Shown: piece after piece, positions 47,171 through 58,215 of the stretch | Layout: every line of letters starts with the position of its first letter | How positions within the stretch are numbered: the first letter of the stretch is position 1 | NCBI RefSeq assembly: GCF_030272615.1 | Contig: NC_081413.1 | Coordinates: 336,345,302 to 336,409,301, forward strand | DNA: 64,000 bases | From: Cryptomeria japonica | Lineage: Eukaryota > Streptophyta > Pinopsida > Cupressales > Cupressaceae | Reading direction: 5' to 3' | Made by a program: the position numbers and the translations under genes | Notes under the pieces: generated by a model | Databases searched by the model: none | Told to the model about the DNA's origin: nothing | Seen by the model: the letters and a program-made list of their open reading frames with translations, nothing else

Positions 47171-49586
47171 CCAACAATACAAATTTATGCAAATAACTGA
47201 ATAAACATAAGATCAAAATATGAGATTTATTTTTTGCAACTACATTCTGTGCTTTCTATCTTAAATAGAATACAATAAATAAAATGGGATGACATTGATA
47301 GTATCAAACATAAATATTTTCCATTATGTTCTTAAATCTGAAACTAGACTTCATTATCATGTATGTTAAACCTTTTTCATTCATTGACAAAAATAAATAA
47401 CCAACAATCATAATGCCCTTTTTGACAACATATAGGATTAACATTTAAATGCTTCTTTGATTTCAAAGTAATAAATATTCAACAATAGTAAATGCAACTT
47501 CTTTTCTTTCTATATCCACTTTACAATAATAATAAAATTACAACTTCTAGGCCTCTCTTTGTTTGGAAAGAATAAGGAGATATATTACAATAATGCTTCT
47601 TTTCAGTATACCAAATAAATCTAATAGGAGACCTGCAAATGAACTTGGCTTTTCTCCATCCTTTAACCCAAATGTAAACCTGCAAACAAAAGTTATAGGT
47701 AGTGACCATGGAGGCTCACCTCCCAACCTAGGCTTACAAGAAGCCACCCCTGAGCTAGGAGAACCAAGGCTAAACATGTTACAAACAAACTCAACGATAC
47801 ATGCAAGAAAGACTTAAACAACACATAAACTCCCGAATGCCCAAGGATTTACATTGTCACTATGTGACTAACTCTGTGGGGTGAAGGTGGACCAAGCACC
47901 TAGAGAAGATCTACAAGAAAGAGGAACAAATGCCTTCACAAGGCTACCAAACTACAACCAACTCAAGGTCACATACTTGACCCAAAAACATCCCTTATGT
48001 CCCCCATAGCTTACAAGCCCAAATCTCCCCTTATGAAGGTGGACCAAGCACCTAGAGAAGATCTGCAAGAAAGAGGAACAAATGCCTTCACAAGGCTACC
48101 AAACTACAACCAACTCAAGGTCACATACTTGACCCAAAAACATCCCTTATGTCCCCCATAGCTTACAAGCCCAAATCTCCCCTTATGACCCTATTTTTGC
48201 ATTAATATAAAACAATGCAGCAAGGGTCCCATAACCCTTGTGTATCTCTCTCTTAAAAGAAGAGAGTCTCTACACTCTTAGGCTGTCAAGGAGCCCTTCA
48301 CCCCAAGGCTACTCTTCCCTCCCAAGGGTGAGTGTGGCCTTGAAACACCTATATCACAAGATAATCACAAAAATAATACAATGAAAATCACAAAAAAGGA
48401 TTTCAACAACCAACACCACAACTCATATATACAAAAAAATCTATTACAAGATCAATTTCCATTCACATATAACAATGGTAATCAAAATGCATGGAAGAAC
48501 ACTACCAACCTTTGATCCTGCAAATGGTATGAGGGATGGTTGCAGGAGAGCTGCCCATTTCATTAGTATTTTCTTCCCCAAAACCAAAAATGCATCTTCT
48601 AACCCAAATTTTAAAAACAACTCTAAGGCTCCCAGATTGGAGAGTGGGTGATCAAAATCCTAAGTTTGAATCCCATAGGTTGGTCTTTCCAACCTCTTAC
48701 ATGGCTTCTAAAAATAGAAACTGAAAAAGGTAAGAGAAAGTGGAGAAGAACAACTATCACTCAAATGGAAGGTTGTCTAACCAAGGAGAAATCCTCAAAA
48801 GTTGAATTTTCGTCCATCTTGGAAAACTCACTTTTGAGGTGACTTGATAGTCACATGTGAGTGGTCACATGGCTAAAATTGACCTTTACCCATAGGTATA
48901 TCATATGGGACTTCAAAAGTGCCCTAAACCTAACCTTAAGTGTTAGTTTGACCCTCCAGAAACCCACCTAAAGTTTGTCTACGGGTCAAACTTGAGTTGT
49001 CCATTCTAATGGCTCTCTAACCAAGACTCTATTGGGACCACATCAAGATATTTTAAATAATGCATTGGTTACACAAATTCCCTTCAAAGGACATGTCATT
49101 GCCAACTCACATCACAACACAAGTGTCAAGTGACACCATAAAATACACATCACTATAATACGCATGGCATGTCCTTTTTTGGAATTAACAAAATTAACAA
49201 ATATAAATTGAACACACATCCAAGCATTCACATTTTTTAATATAAACACGTCACAAATGAGGTGTTGTGTCTCGAAATAGACAACCCTTGGCTTTAATAA
49301 TGCACATAGGTCTAGTTTGATTCTCTGAATAGTTTCCATGGTCACATGGATTAGTTTTCCTGCACATGTCTCATTTTGCACATTAGTAATCTCAATAATC
49401 ACATGTAGTACTAATATATGAAAAGAATACAAATCAGACACTTTGCATACAATTTCAATCATAACAATCAAATTATCAATAATCCAATAGAATCCACATG
49501 AAATAATTTATTCAATGGCATCATCATAATCATCATGAAATTCAATCATTCATAAGGCATTCATCCATGTTTTCTAACATCATAAT
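47171..49586. other. Unassigned sequence between elements T and G
   Basis: No convincing ORF. It holds a recent 152-bp tandem duplication. It may be a decayed LTR, but no partner copy is in the window. Confidence 0.35.
47883..48186. repeat. 152-bp direct tandem duplication
   Basis: Copies at 47883-48034 and 48035-48186 both begin GAAGGTGGACCAAGCACCTA and end AAATCTCCCCTTAT. I see one difference (GATCTACAAG versus GATCTGCAAG), so the event is recent. Confidence 0.95.
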
Positions 49587-52500
49587 TGTAGTACCCCTTC
49601 TCGATCAGACTTTATAGACTCTTGTTTGACTTCAGTTGACTATTCAATGGATACATTATTGTTATATTTGATTTAGACTTTATGCGATGTTATTGCATGC
49701 TTTAACTTGATATGTAGTGTATGCTTTCATGCAGTATTTCCTTACATATGTTAAATGTGATTTTTTTTGAATTACTAACATGGACTGACACATTTACTTT
49801 ATATGTGCGATGAGTTATTTACATGTTTCGTGTTTGCAAGTGTATGGGATGCGAGGGGATGATTTTCCTTCACTCACTCCAGTGAGACAGGGAACATCAT
49901 GATTCTCCTTCATCGATGTGTGTGTCATGTCTGTTTATATATTTGTCTATATGCACGTGTGGTTCTTTGATGCAGGACATTGCAGGTACAAGTACTGGGT
50001 AGGTTCAGGGTATCAACTCTACTTGATTTCACAGGTCTGAGCATGCCTTATTTGTCCGATGGGAGTGGAGGAGATAGTTGTTAGACCCTAGTTTGACCCA
50101 CAGTCACACTCATGTGAATGTTGTCAGTTGGTCGTCTTTTCCCATTTGACTGGTATGCGAGTCATAGTGCTTTGGTATTTTTGTTTTGTGATTCGTCGTT
50201 TGGTCTTCTCTCGTTTTGCATGCTTCCAGTTATTTGGAAAGATTTAAATTGAGTAAATTGTGTTATTTTGTATTGGAGTATTTAATTTAATTAATATGCC
50301 TTGAGTTTATTGATTTATTCAAATAAATGGAGTTGTTAAATTAAATGGTTAAATTGCATGCTATATTGTGAAAATAGTTGTATTAAATTATTTGAAAAAG
50401 AAATTAGTTAAATGCTATGCTATTTGAATTTTAGTGCAAATGTTGATTTAAATTCTCACGGAAAAAGAGAAATAAATAAAAAGCATTTCCATTTACCCTT
50501 TTTGTTAGCTTTTAGATTTTATTTTTGGTTTAAAAGGAATTGTGTCATGGAAAAGGGAAATTAGATTTTATTACTTTTTAAATATCTTATTCCTATTGGT
50601 GGAAGAAACTTTTAACCTAAAAGTTTAGGTTGAAAATATTTTTGGCTATATTACCTGTGAGTTCATGGGAAGAGAGGAGAATTTTTGAAAACCAAAACTT
50701 GGAAATCATTTGGAAGAAGGAATCTAGATTTTGGAACTGGTATGCAGGATTGAACTCTTCTACAATTTTCTTCTTGGATTACTTGTCAAGTTGGATAGAT
50801 TTCCCTCTCCTGTTGCAATAAAAATTTGAATGTTTTGAGTTTTTTTTCCCTGTGTGTGTGATTAAAATTTGTTAAATCTTATTAGAGATTCTTGTTGAAA
50901 GTTTGATTTGGAAATAGAATTGTTTGCTATTGAATTTAATTAAATTCCAAATCAATATGTGTATGTTGAAAAGAAATTGTCCAATATCTTGTTGGTTGTG
51001 TGCTTCCAAGTTCTTTGTAAAATTTTGTTTTTGATTATTTCCTCTATTTGTATAGTAAGGAGTAGATTTTGTTTTTTGTTTAATTGCAAGTTTTTTTGTG
51101 TCCAAAATTTGGGGGTTATGCTGGCAAAATTTTGTTAATTTGCCTCTTTGCATGATGCAAGGAATCTTCCTGTGTGTGAAGAAATAAAAAATGAACCAAA
51201 TCCCCTTATTTCTTTAGATTCTTGTGAAATTTCGTTCAAGATCTTTAGCTTTGGGTCTTTTATGCTTTATTGGTTTACCAGAATCCCTTATTGAAAGATT
51301 TCATTACAAGAATAAAATTGTGTTCACTATATTTTATTACCAGTGATTTTTGGTGCAGTGCAGGAATGGTTTCTATTTTAAATAAAGTTTTACAAAAATT
51401 AAAAATTTCAAAATTAAACCCCACGTGGCAGGGTATTCCCACCACGTGGGATGGTAGCTGCTGCTACCGTAACATAGCAGCACTATCGGCGGTAGTGACT
51501 ACTACTAGTTCGTAGCAGCACTATCAGTTGGTAGTGTCTGCTACCATAGGGTAGCAGCACTACCGATAGGTAGCTTGCCACCGCTTTTTACCTTTTCCCT
51601 CATCATGGTTTTATTATCAAATGTGTTCGTTGTGCAATAACAATGTGGGATTAAATATATGTTTCGCTTTCAATATTATTTTTATCAATATGTTTTTATA
51701 TATTTAGTTTTTTTCAATCAAGGCATTAATTCTATGAGATCTATTTGGTAAATTAGATTTATTCTGGAAATAGATTAAATATTTTAATATAATTCTTATG
51801 TTATATCTTTGATATGGATTTTTATTTTGGATTATTATGTTGGAATAAAAAAAATTGAACGACATCTGAGGATGATGTATTATTAATGTGGGGTATTTTA
51901 TTAAATTTTAATTGATGAATTTGCAAGTGTTTATGATGTTGTTGTTCTCAAAGATGGTCTGAGTTCGATTTTAGTGAATCTAGCATTTCTTGTAAGGAGT
52001 TTATTTGGAGCAATTTCTTGTCTATGTTCAGTCACCCTGTTGTGGTGTATTTTGTACCTCTTGATCAGGTGATGTATTTATGACCTCGTTGTTTTAACCA
52101 TATTGTTCTTATTCCTTGTGGTTAACCAAGGGTTAGTAAGTCTTTATTTTGGTCACCTGTATGGTTGTAGTGGTGTTATGGTTGTCTATTTCGCCATAGG
52201 GTCCTCGTAGAGTGACCATGTTTGTTTAGTGTCCTATGATAGAGTGGCTTTCGAGTGGGGGCCATGCCCACAGTGGTTGGCAGGATAACCCCTCAAAAGT
52301 CAGATAATAAGTGATAACCTAATAATTGATTAGGGGGTGGGTAGTGTATATCATTAATTAAGATATTGTACCCCACACATGGTTGAGTGCTTGTATAGGC
52401 TCAAGATGTAGTTGGAAGGCCTGGAATGGAAAATCGACCACCTTGTTTTCACGAAGGGTTGGTAGGATTCGCATGAGACTTAGATGGAACTGGGGGTTCG

Positions 52501-53306
52501 AGAAAGGTTACCAGGATAACCCAGGATGGGGGTCAGGACCTATGGAGGCCTACCTAGGGTCACTTGATTATTGCGATGTCGAGTTCACCTGGATTATTAT
52601 GGATTCTTATTGTACTATCATCCATGTATTGCTTATGCTTTCTTGAGGGCCTACTGCTATCTCCTAGCATTGTGGGGTGATTTCATTTTAGGATCACAAG
52701 GTTGGGTGGTATTTCCACTTCCCATTAGATGTTCTTGTTTGTGCCTTCATGAGAGGATTGGCTTCCCAGGTGTTCTTTGTGTTTGTCATTCATGCATCAT
52801 CTCATGTTGGAGATTGTTTCCCTTTTGAGACCTATATGGTCATTTGTATCAATGGATTTATGTAACCTTTTATTTGGTAAAGATGTTAACTTTATATGTA
52901 TTATTGGAAGCCATGTATTTTATGAGTAATGTAATCTTAAGTTTTGGATGTTATTATATAAGTTATCCTTATGCTTTGTGCAAATTATTTATTGAAGAGA
53001 AAATTATATTGTAATACCTCAATATTTAAATGATCATATCTGTTATATGTTTATGGTTTATTATGTTCAATGAGTAAATGTTGGTTAATTGGATTAATCT
53101 TAATTATGGAATTTAACCTTTCATTTAATTCTTCGTTGGTAACCTTTAGGAATTCTTGTGTTAGTATTCCGCTTGTGTTATTATTGTGCAATGTAGTAAT
53201 TAAAGAACTTAATGTGATTTATACTTAAAAATAAATAAAAATATATTTCCCCCTTATTTGCTTAGTTGTGTGGTTTTTCCTTTAGGGTTCCTGGCAGGGA
53301 ATTACA
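49587..53306 (+). repeat. 5' LTR of element G (3720 bp)
   Basis: It starts TGTAGTACCCC and ends GGGAATTACA, two bases before the primer site. It aligns with 58216-62034 nearly throughout. It carries a CACGTGG block at 51420-51452 and a GGTAGC/GCTACC cluster at 51451-51575. The short ORFs inside it are not protein-like. Confidence 0.9.
51420..51575. repeat. G-box pair and GGTAGC/GCTACC hairpin cluster in 5' LTR of G
   Basis: Two CACGTGG sites in partly inverted context are followed by alternating GGTAGC/GTAGCAGCACTACC words. The cluster is repeated in the 3' LTR (60127-60280) and has a counterpart in LTR Z. Confidence 0.75.
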
Positions 53307-53308
53307 TT

Positions 53309-53322
53309 TGGTATCAGAGCCC
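53309..53322 (+). other. Primer-binding site of element G (initiator-Met tRNA type)
   Basis: TGGTATCAGAGCCC, complementary to the 3' end of plant initiator-Met tRNA, lies two bases after the LTR. Confidence 0.9.
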
Positions 53323-53460
53323 ATGTTTCAACACTGGGTACTCTTATTTTGTATTGAGCCCATTCAGCTTGACCTTTGGATTAGGTCTTAGTGTTTGTGT
53401 TTCCCTTGTTATTATCCTTGCCATAGATCTAAACATTTTTCTCTTGTGCAGTGTTAGGTC

Positions 53461-53759
53461 ATGGCTAGGAGAGCCAAGGGTAGTGGTTGTGTTGGTGGCC
53501 ACAATAGAGGAAAAGTTGGGGGATGTGGTCGAGGTTCCAACCGCCATAGTCCTTCACCACAACCCACTCATGTGAGTGTGGAGAAGGATTAGTATGTTCA
53601 TCAGGATGAGAAACATGAAAGAGAGCAGGTTCCCAAAAGGGAAGAGTTGAGGCAGATGTTTCAGGAGGTGCTAGCTAGACTAGTCCCTAGACCTGAGGCT
53701 GATCAACCCATCCATGCTCAGGTAGGAGAGTCACATCAGCAGATTCTGGAGGAGAGAGG

Positions 53760-53794
<35 letters not shown>

Positions 53795-54735
53795 CTCCCA
53801 GAAGGAGAGAGGTCCTAGTAGACCAGGACTTGGCTACCATGGGGCACATGAGGGACTTGATGAGGTCCCATCCTCCTTACTTTGATGGTAAGGGTACTGG
53901 TCTCAAGGTAGAGACCTGGCTGATTAGTCTAGATCGATGTTTTTCCATTCATCCATATGGCACCAACACCAAGGCAAGATGCGCCATCATGCGTCTCAAG
54001 ATTTTTGCATCTATCTCGTGGCAATTAGAGGAGGAGAGGATCGGTGTGAGCATTAGCACTGTGTCATGGGAGATTTTTCTAGAGAGATTCAAGGCATGAT
54101 TTCTCTCACCTCAGTGGAGATAGTCACGAGAAGATGAGTTTTATGCTTTGTGCCAGTTTGGTATGTTTGTAGATTAGTTTGAGCATAGGTTTTATGAGCT
54201 CAAACAATGTGCCGATATTGGCAATGATGAGGTGATGCTATTTCAACACTTCTTGAGGGGTCTAAATGACCGCATCAGTGGAGGAGTGAGAGTGTTTGAG
54301 CCTACTTCAGTAGAGGTAGTTGTGGCGAAAGCTAGGCTAGTGGAGAAGAATCTTAGTCGTGCTCATGGTGGTCAATTCGGAGTGCAGATCAAGAGTGTGC
54401 CTTTGAGTGGGTCCGGAGTTAGAGGGAATCAGTCCCAGACTGCTACACCTTTTAGGGGTTCTTAGGCACCCGCTAAGGGTGGGCAGCAGCAACAACAACA
54501 ACAATAGAGTTTGCAGCCGAGGCCGAAATAGTTTTAGGGCAAGCATGGTGGCAACTCTCAGCAAAAGAAGAACAATAATTAGCAGAGGAGTAGGGAGAGT
54601 TTCCCAGGGCAGTCCTCTCAGGGTGCATCTCAGGCCCCTAGTAGGGGAAGCTTCTAGCAGTCCAGTGGGCCATCTAGGGGTAGAGGACCTAGTAGGGGAG
54701 CTTTCTTCTCTTGTGGTTAGTTTGGCCACATAGCT
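53461..54735 (+). pseudogene. Gag of element G
   Basis: The frame starts at ATG 53461 (MARRAKGSGCVGGHNRGK), the first ATG after a short leader. A capsid domain spans about 53870-54360 (FDGKGTGLKVETWLISLDRC, FEHRFYELKQC, LNDRISGGVRVF). A Gln/Ser/Arg-rich linker precedes a zinc-knuckle remnant FFSCG-stop-FGHIAA, where the first and last Cys of CX2CX4HX4C read Phe. A GA microsatellite at 53761-53792 encodes an Arg-Glu run. Internal stops are TAG or TGA, mostly at sites where related proteins have Gln (for example VD-stop-FEHRF). Confidence 0.85.
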
Positions 54736-54762
54736 GCTTAGTTCCCTTAGTGTTCTCCCCTA

Positions 54763-55250
54763 ATGGGTAGTCAAAGGATAGAAGTATCAGAGCCGACAGT
54801 GGGGGATGCAGGTAGATCCCATAGAGTATTTGTAGTGGTTGATGACTGCCAGGCTGAGCACCAGGGTACAGTTATCGAGACTACAAATGTGTTGTGTGGT
54901 ATTCTTATCTCTGTACTTTTTGACTCTGGTGCTTCTGATTATTTCATTTCTTCATCCATTGTGGAGCAATATGGGCTCGCGTCTGCTAAGCAGGAGCATA
55001 GGTGGCAAGTAGAGTTGTCTATCGATGTGCGTGTGTCCATAGATACCTTAATTCCTAGTTGTGAGTTGGACCTAGGACCCTTTGTTACTTCACTTGACCT
55101 TTAAGTCATTCCTTTAGGGTCTTATGGAGTTGTGTTGGGGATGGATTGGCTATATCTCATAATGCTCATGTGGATTGTCATTAGAAGATAGTGGAGTGTT
55201 TAGATGATCATGGCAAGAAAGTAGGGATTATTGGAGTTCAGAGATAGATA
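54763..55250 (+). pseudogene. Aspartic protease of element G
   Basis: LISVLFDSGASDYFISSSIV carries the DSGA active-site motif and GVVLGMDWL the second conserved motif of retropepsin-like domains. It is in frame with gag. A one- or two-base loss near 55158 shifts the frame right after GMDWLYL, followed by stops. An intact version would cut the polyprotein as a dimer. Confidence 0.8.
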
Positions 55251-55259
55251 TCCTTATAG

Positions 55260-56250
55260 ATGATTTCCGCTATGCAACTTAAGCGGTGTATGTGTCGAGG
55301 GTGTCAGCTTTTTGCAGTTTCTCTTGAGGATGTGGATGAGGAAGAGAGTCAAGAAATCACTCTTGATGGTCACCCTATTCTTCGAGAGTATGTTGATGTG
55401 TTTCCTTTGGATATTCCTGGTATGCCTCTGAAGCGGGACATATACTTTCACATTGACTTGGTTCCTGGCACGAAACCTATTTCGAGAGCTCCATATCGGA
55501 TGACTACTCAGGAGTGTAGTAAGTTGAAGTTGCAGATGGAGGAATTATTGGCCAAGGGGTTCATTTGTCCTAGTGTTTCTCCTTGGGGTGCACCTATTAT
55601 CTTTGTTAAGAAGAAGGATGGTTCTCTTCGGTTATGCATTGATTACCGATAGCTGAATAAGGTAACCATCATGAATCAATATCTATTGCCTCATATAGAT
55701 GATCTTTTTTATCGGGTAAAGGGAGCCAAGGTGTTCTCTAAGATTGATCTAAAATTTGGGTATCATCAACTGCACATTCTTGATGAAGACATTCATAAAA
55801 TGATATTTCATACTCATTATAGTCACTATGAGTTCACAATGGTGTCATTTGGGTTGACGAATGCACCTTTAGTTTTTATGAGCCTCATGAATAGGGTTTT
55901 CCACACCTACCTTGATCATTTTGTCTGTGTGCTCTTGGATGACATATTGAGTTATTCTAGATCTATGGAAGAGCATGAGGGCCACTTGCGATAGGTATTG
56001 CAGTGCTTGAGGGAGAATCAGCTTTATGCCAACTTGGCGAAGTGTGATTCTTCCAGTCAAAGGTGAAATATCTTGGTCATATAGTTTTGGGAGAAGGTGT
56101 ATCTGTGGATCCTTCTAAGATCCAAGCCATTGTAGATTGGCCAGCACCGGCCAACATTTCAGAGGTTCAAAGTTTTATGGGTTTGGCTGGATATTACTAT
56201 CACTTTGTTTAGAGTTTTTCTTGGATAGGTCACCCGATCACTTCTCTTCA
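55260..56250 (+). pseudogene. Reverse transcriptase of element G
   Basis: Ordered motifs: [59 protein letters not shown] (first catalytic Asp), [30 protein letters not shown] (DD pair) and, after a frameshift near 56055, the PSKIQAIVDWPAPANISEVQ thumb segment. Stops are TAG at DYR-stop-LNK, LR-stop-VLQ and FV-stop-SFS, all Gln positions in relatives. The domain is certain; the copy is dead. Confidence 0.9.
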
Positions 56251-56640
56251 GAGGAAGGGGAAGAAGTTTGTTTGGTCAGAGCAGTGTGAGTCAGCTTTTT
56301 GTACCTTGAAGGAACTCCTTGTTAGTTCTCTAATTCTGGCAGTTCTTGATCCATCCAGAGATTTTATGGTATGTACAGATGCCTCCTTAGAAGGTATAGG
56401 AGCAGTGCTTATGCAGGATAGTCATGTGGTTTCCTATGAGTCTCGCAAACTCAAGGACCATGAGTTGAACTATCCAGTTCATGACTTGGAGTTAGTAGTT
56501 ATAGTGAATGCATTGGTGAGATGATGATATTTTCTATTGGGGCGTGAGTTTGAGCTACATAGTGATCACCATAGTTTGCAGTATATTTTCATGCAACCAA
56601 ACTTGAATGCTTGACAGAAAAGATGGATGGAATTCCTTTG
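56251..56640 (+). pseudogene. RNase H of element G
   Basis: MVCTDASLEGIGAVLMQ (catalytic Asp), SYESRKLKDHELNYPVHDLE (Glu) and LHSDHHSLQYI (Asp) are present. Two consecutive TGA codons at 56521-56526 fall where related proteins have Trp and Arg, and another TGA lies near 56610 where Arg is usual. Only one RNase H exists in this element, unlike T. Confidence 0.85.
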
Positions 56641-57958
56641 TGAGAATGATTTTGAGGTTAGATATATTCAGGGGAAAGAGAATGTAGTGGCAGATTCTTT
56701 GAGTCATAGGCGACATGAGGTTGCAGCATTGTCCCTTGGAGTGGACTTGAGAGAGAGAATTCTTGGGATTCTTCCTCAGGACACCTGGTATCAAGATGTT
56801 AGAGCCATGATGGAGTCTGGAAGACCATTAGAGGGTAGATATTTTGGATATAATCTTGAGGCAGATGGTCTTCTTCGACATCTTGGATGGATCTATGTAC
56901 CTCCTTTGGAGGGACTTCGCATTTTGATCATGACTGAGGCCCATCGTGCACCTTATTTGGCACACCCTGGTGTCAAGAAGATGCACACAAATCTTAGATA
57001 GATATATCATTGGGCTGGTATGAAATGTGGCATTGTTGATTTTGTGTCTAAGTGTTTAGAATGTCAGCAGGTGAAGGCGGAGCATTAGCACCCTGCAGGG
57101 CTTTTACATCCTAATTTGGTACTGGATCGGAAATGGGAAATTATTTCAATGGATTTTATAGTGGGGTTGCCTGTTTCTTTATGTCTTCATGATACCATCA
57201 TGGTCATTGTTAATAGATTGACCAAAGTTATTCATTTTGTTCCTATTTGATCTTCTTATACAACAACAGTGGTGGCATGATTTTTCTTGGAAGATGTGGT
57301 GAGGTTGCATAGGATTCCTAGGCGGATCATTTCTGATAGAGATCCTGTCTATACTTCAACATTGTGGACCTTACTTCAGCATACTTTGGGGACCCAGTTG
57401 AACTTCAGTTCATCTTATCACCCATAGACCGATGGTCAAACTAAGCATGTGAATCAGGTCTTGGAGGACATGCATTGCATGTATGTTATGGATCAGCCAC
57501 GCTGGGAGGAATATATTTTCCTTGTGGAGTTTTCTTATAATAATGGATATAACAGCTCCATAGGCATGTCTCCCTTCCAAAAATTGTATGGTCATCCTTT
57601 CTATACTCCTTTGAGTTGGGATTGGTTAGAGGATAGGGTATGTTTAGGACTGGATATGCTTCGAAAGATGGAGCAGCAGGTTGAGCAGATTCGTGGGCAT
57701 TTGGTAGCTTCTCAGGATAGGCATAAGAAGTATGTCGATGCTCATAGAGTGGATCACCAGTTTTCAGTTGGTGACCGTGTGTTCTTAAGAGTGCATTCGT
57801 GGAAGAGTCTGATCTGTTATGGAAAGGGTTCTAAGTTGGTACCTCATTTTGTTTGTCCTTTTGAGATCCTTGAGAGGATAGGACATGTTTCCTACCATCT
57901 TGCCTTGCCATCGAGTCTATCCCGCATCCACGATGTCTTTCATGTTTTAGTTCTTTGA
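56641..57958 (+). pseudogene. Integrase of element G
   Basis: The zinc-binding module is visible as EAHRAPYLAHPGVKK and KCLECQQVKAEH. Catalytic residues: ISMDFIVGLP (Asp), RIISDRDPVYTS (Asp). The third, normally in GQTERVNQ, reads GQTKHVNQ (57432-57455), so the catalytic Glu is Lys. Stops at LR-stop-IYHW, AEH-stop, VPI-stop-SSY, VVA-stop-FFL and YHP-stop-TDGQ are TAG or TGA. The C-terminal part has DRHKKYVDAHRVDHQFSVGD and LVPHFVCPFEILERIGHVSY, a GPF-like segment typical of chromodomain-carrying gypsy elements. Confidence 0.9.
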
Positions 57959-57973
57959 CCTTATCATCCTGAT

Positions 57974-58180
57974 GTGACTCATGTTCCTGATTGGAACGCT
58001 TTGCAGGTCGAGGATGAGCAACTTTCCATGGAGCTCATGTGCATTCTTCAGCGTCGAGATTTAATCCTCAGGGGTCGTACCATTGACCAGGTAAGGGTCC
58101 TATGGGACCCATATGATGAGACCTCGGTGACATGGGACGATGCAGCAAAGATGAGGGAGCTTTATTCTTATATATTTTAG
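57974..58180 (+). pseudogene. Chromodomain-like C-terminal tail of element G pol
   Basis: Same frame as the integrase, after a TGA at 57956-57958. CILQRRDLILRGRTIDQVRV then LWDPYDETSVTWDDAAKMRE has the spacing of the chromodomain at the end of chromoviral integrases (RGxxxxQVLVxW...ATWE). These domains guide insertion to certain chromatin. It ends at TAG 58178-58180. Confidence 0.7.
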
Positions 58181-58203
58181 GCTTCCAGGAGTAAGCCTAG
58201 TTT

Positions 58204-58215
58204 TGGGGGGGAGAA
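58204..58215 (+). other. Polypurine tract of element G
   Basis: TGGGGGGGAGAA directly precedes the TGTAGTACCCC start of the 3' LTR. Confidence 0.9.

Noticed and set aside
34556..47175. Target-site duplication of element T
   Set aside because: Flanking five bases are CCAGT and CCAAC, which differ at two positions, so I do not claim a duplication.
49112..49471. 119-codon minus-strand frame
   Set aside because: Ile/Val/Cys-heavy composition typical of the reverse strand of AT-rich DNA; no motif and no context.
13995..56640. Reassignment of TAG to Gln in this genome
   Set aside because: TGA also replaces Arg and Trp, frameshifts coexist with the stops, and TAG is used as a terminal stop (end of pol in G), so C-to-T decay is simpler.
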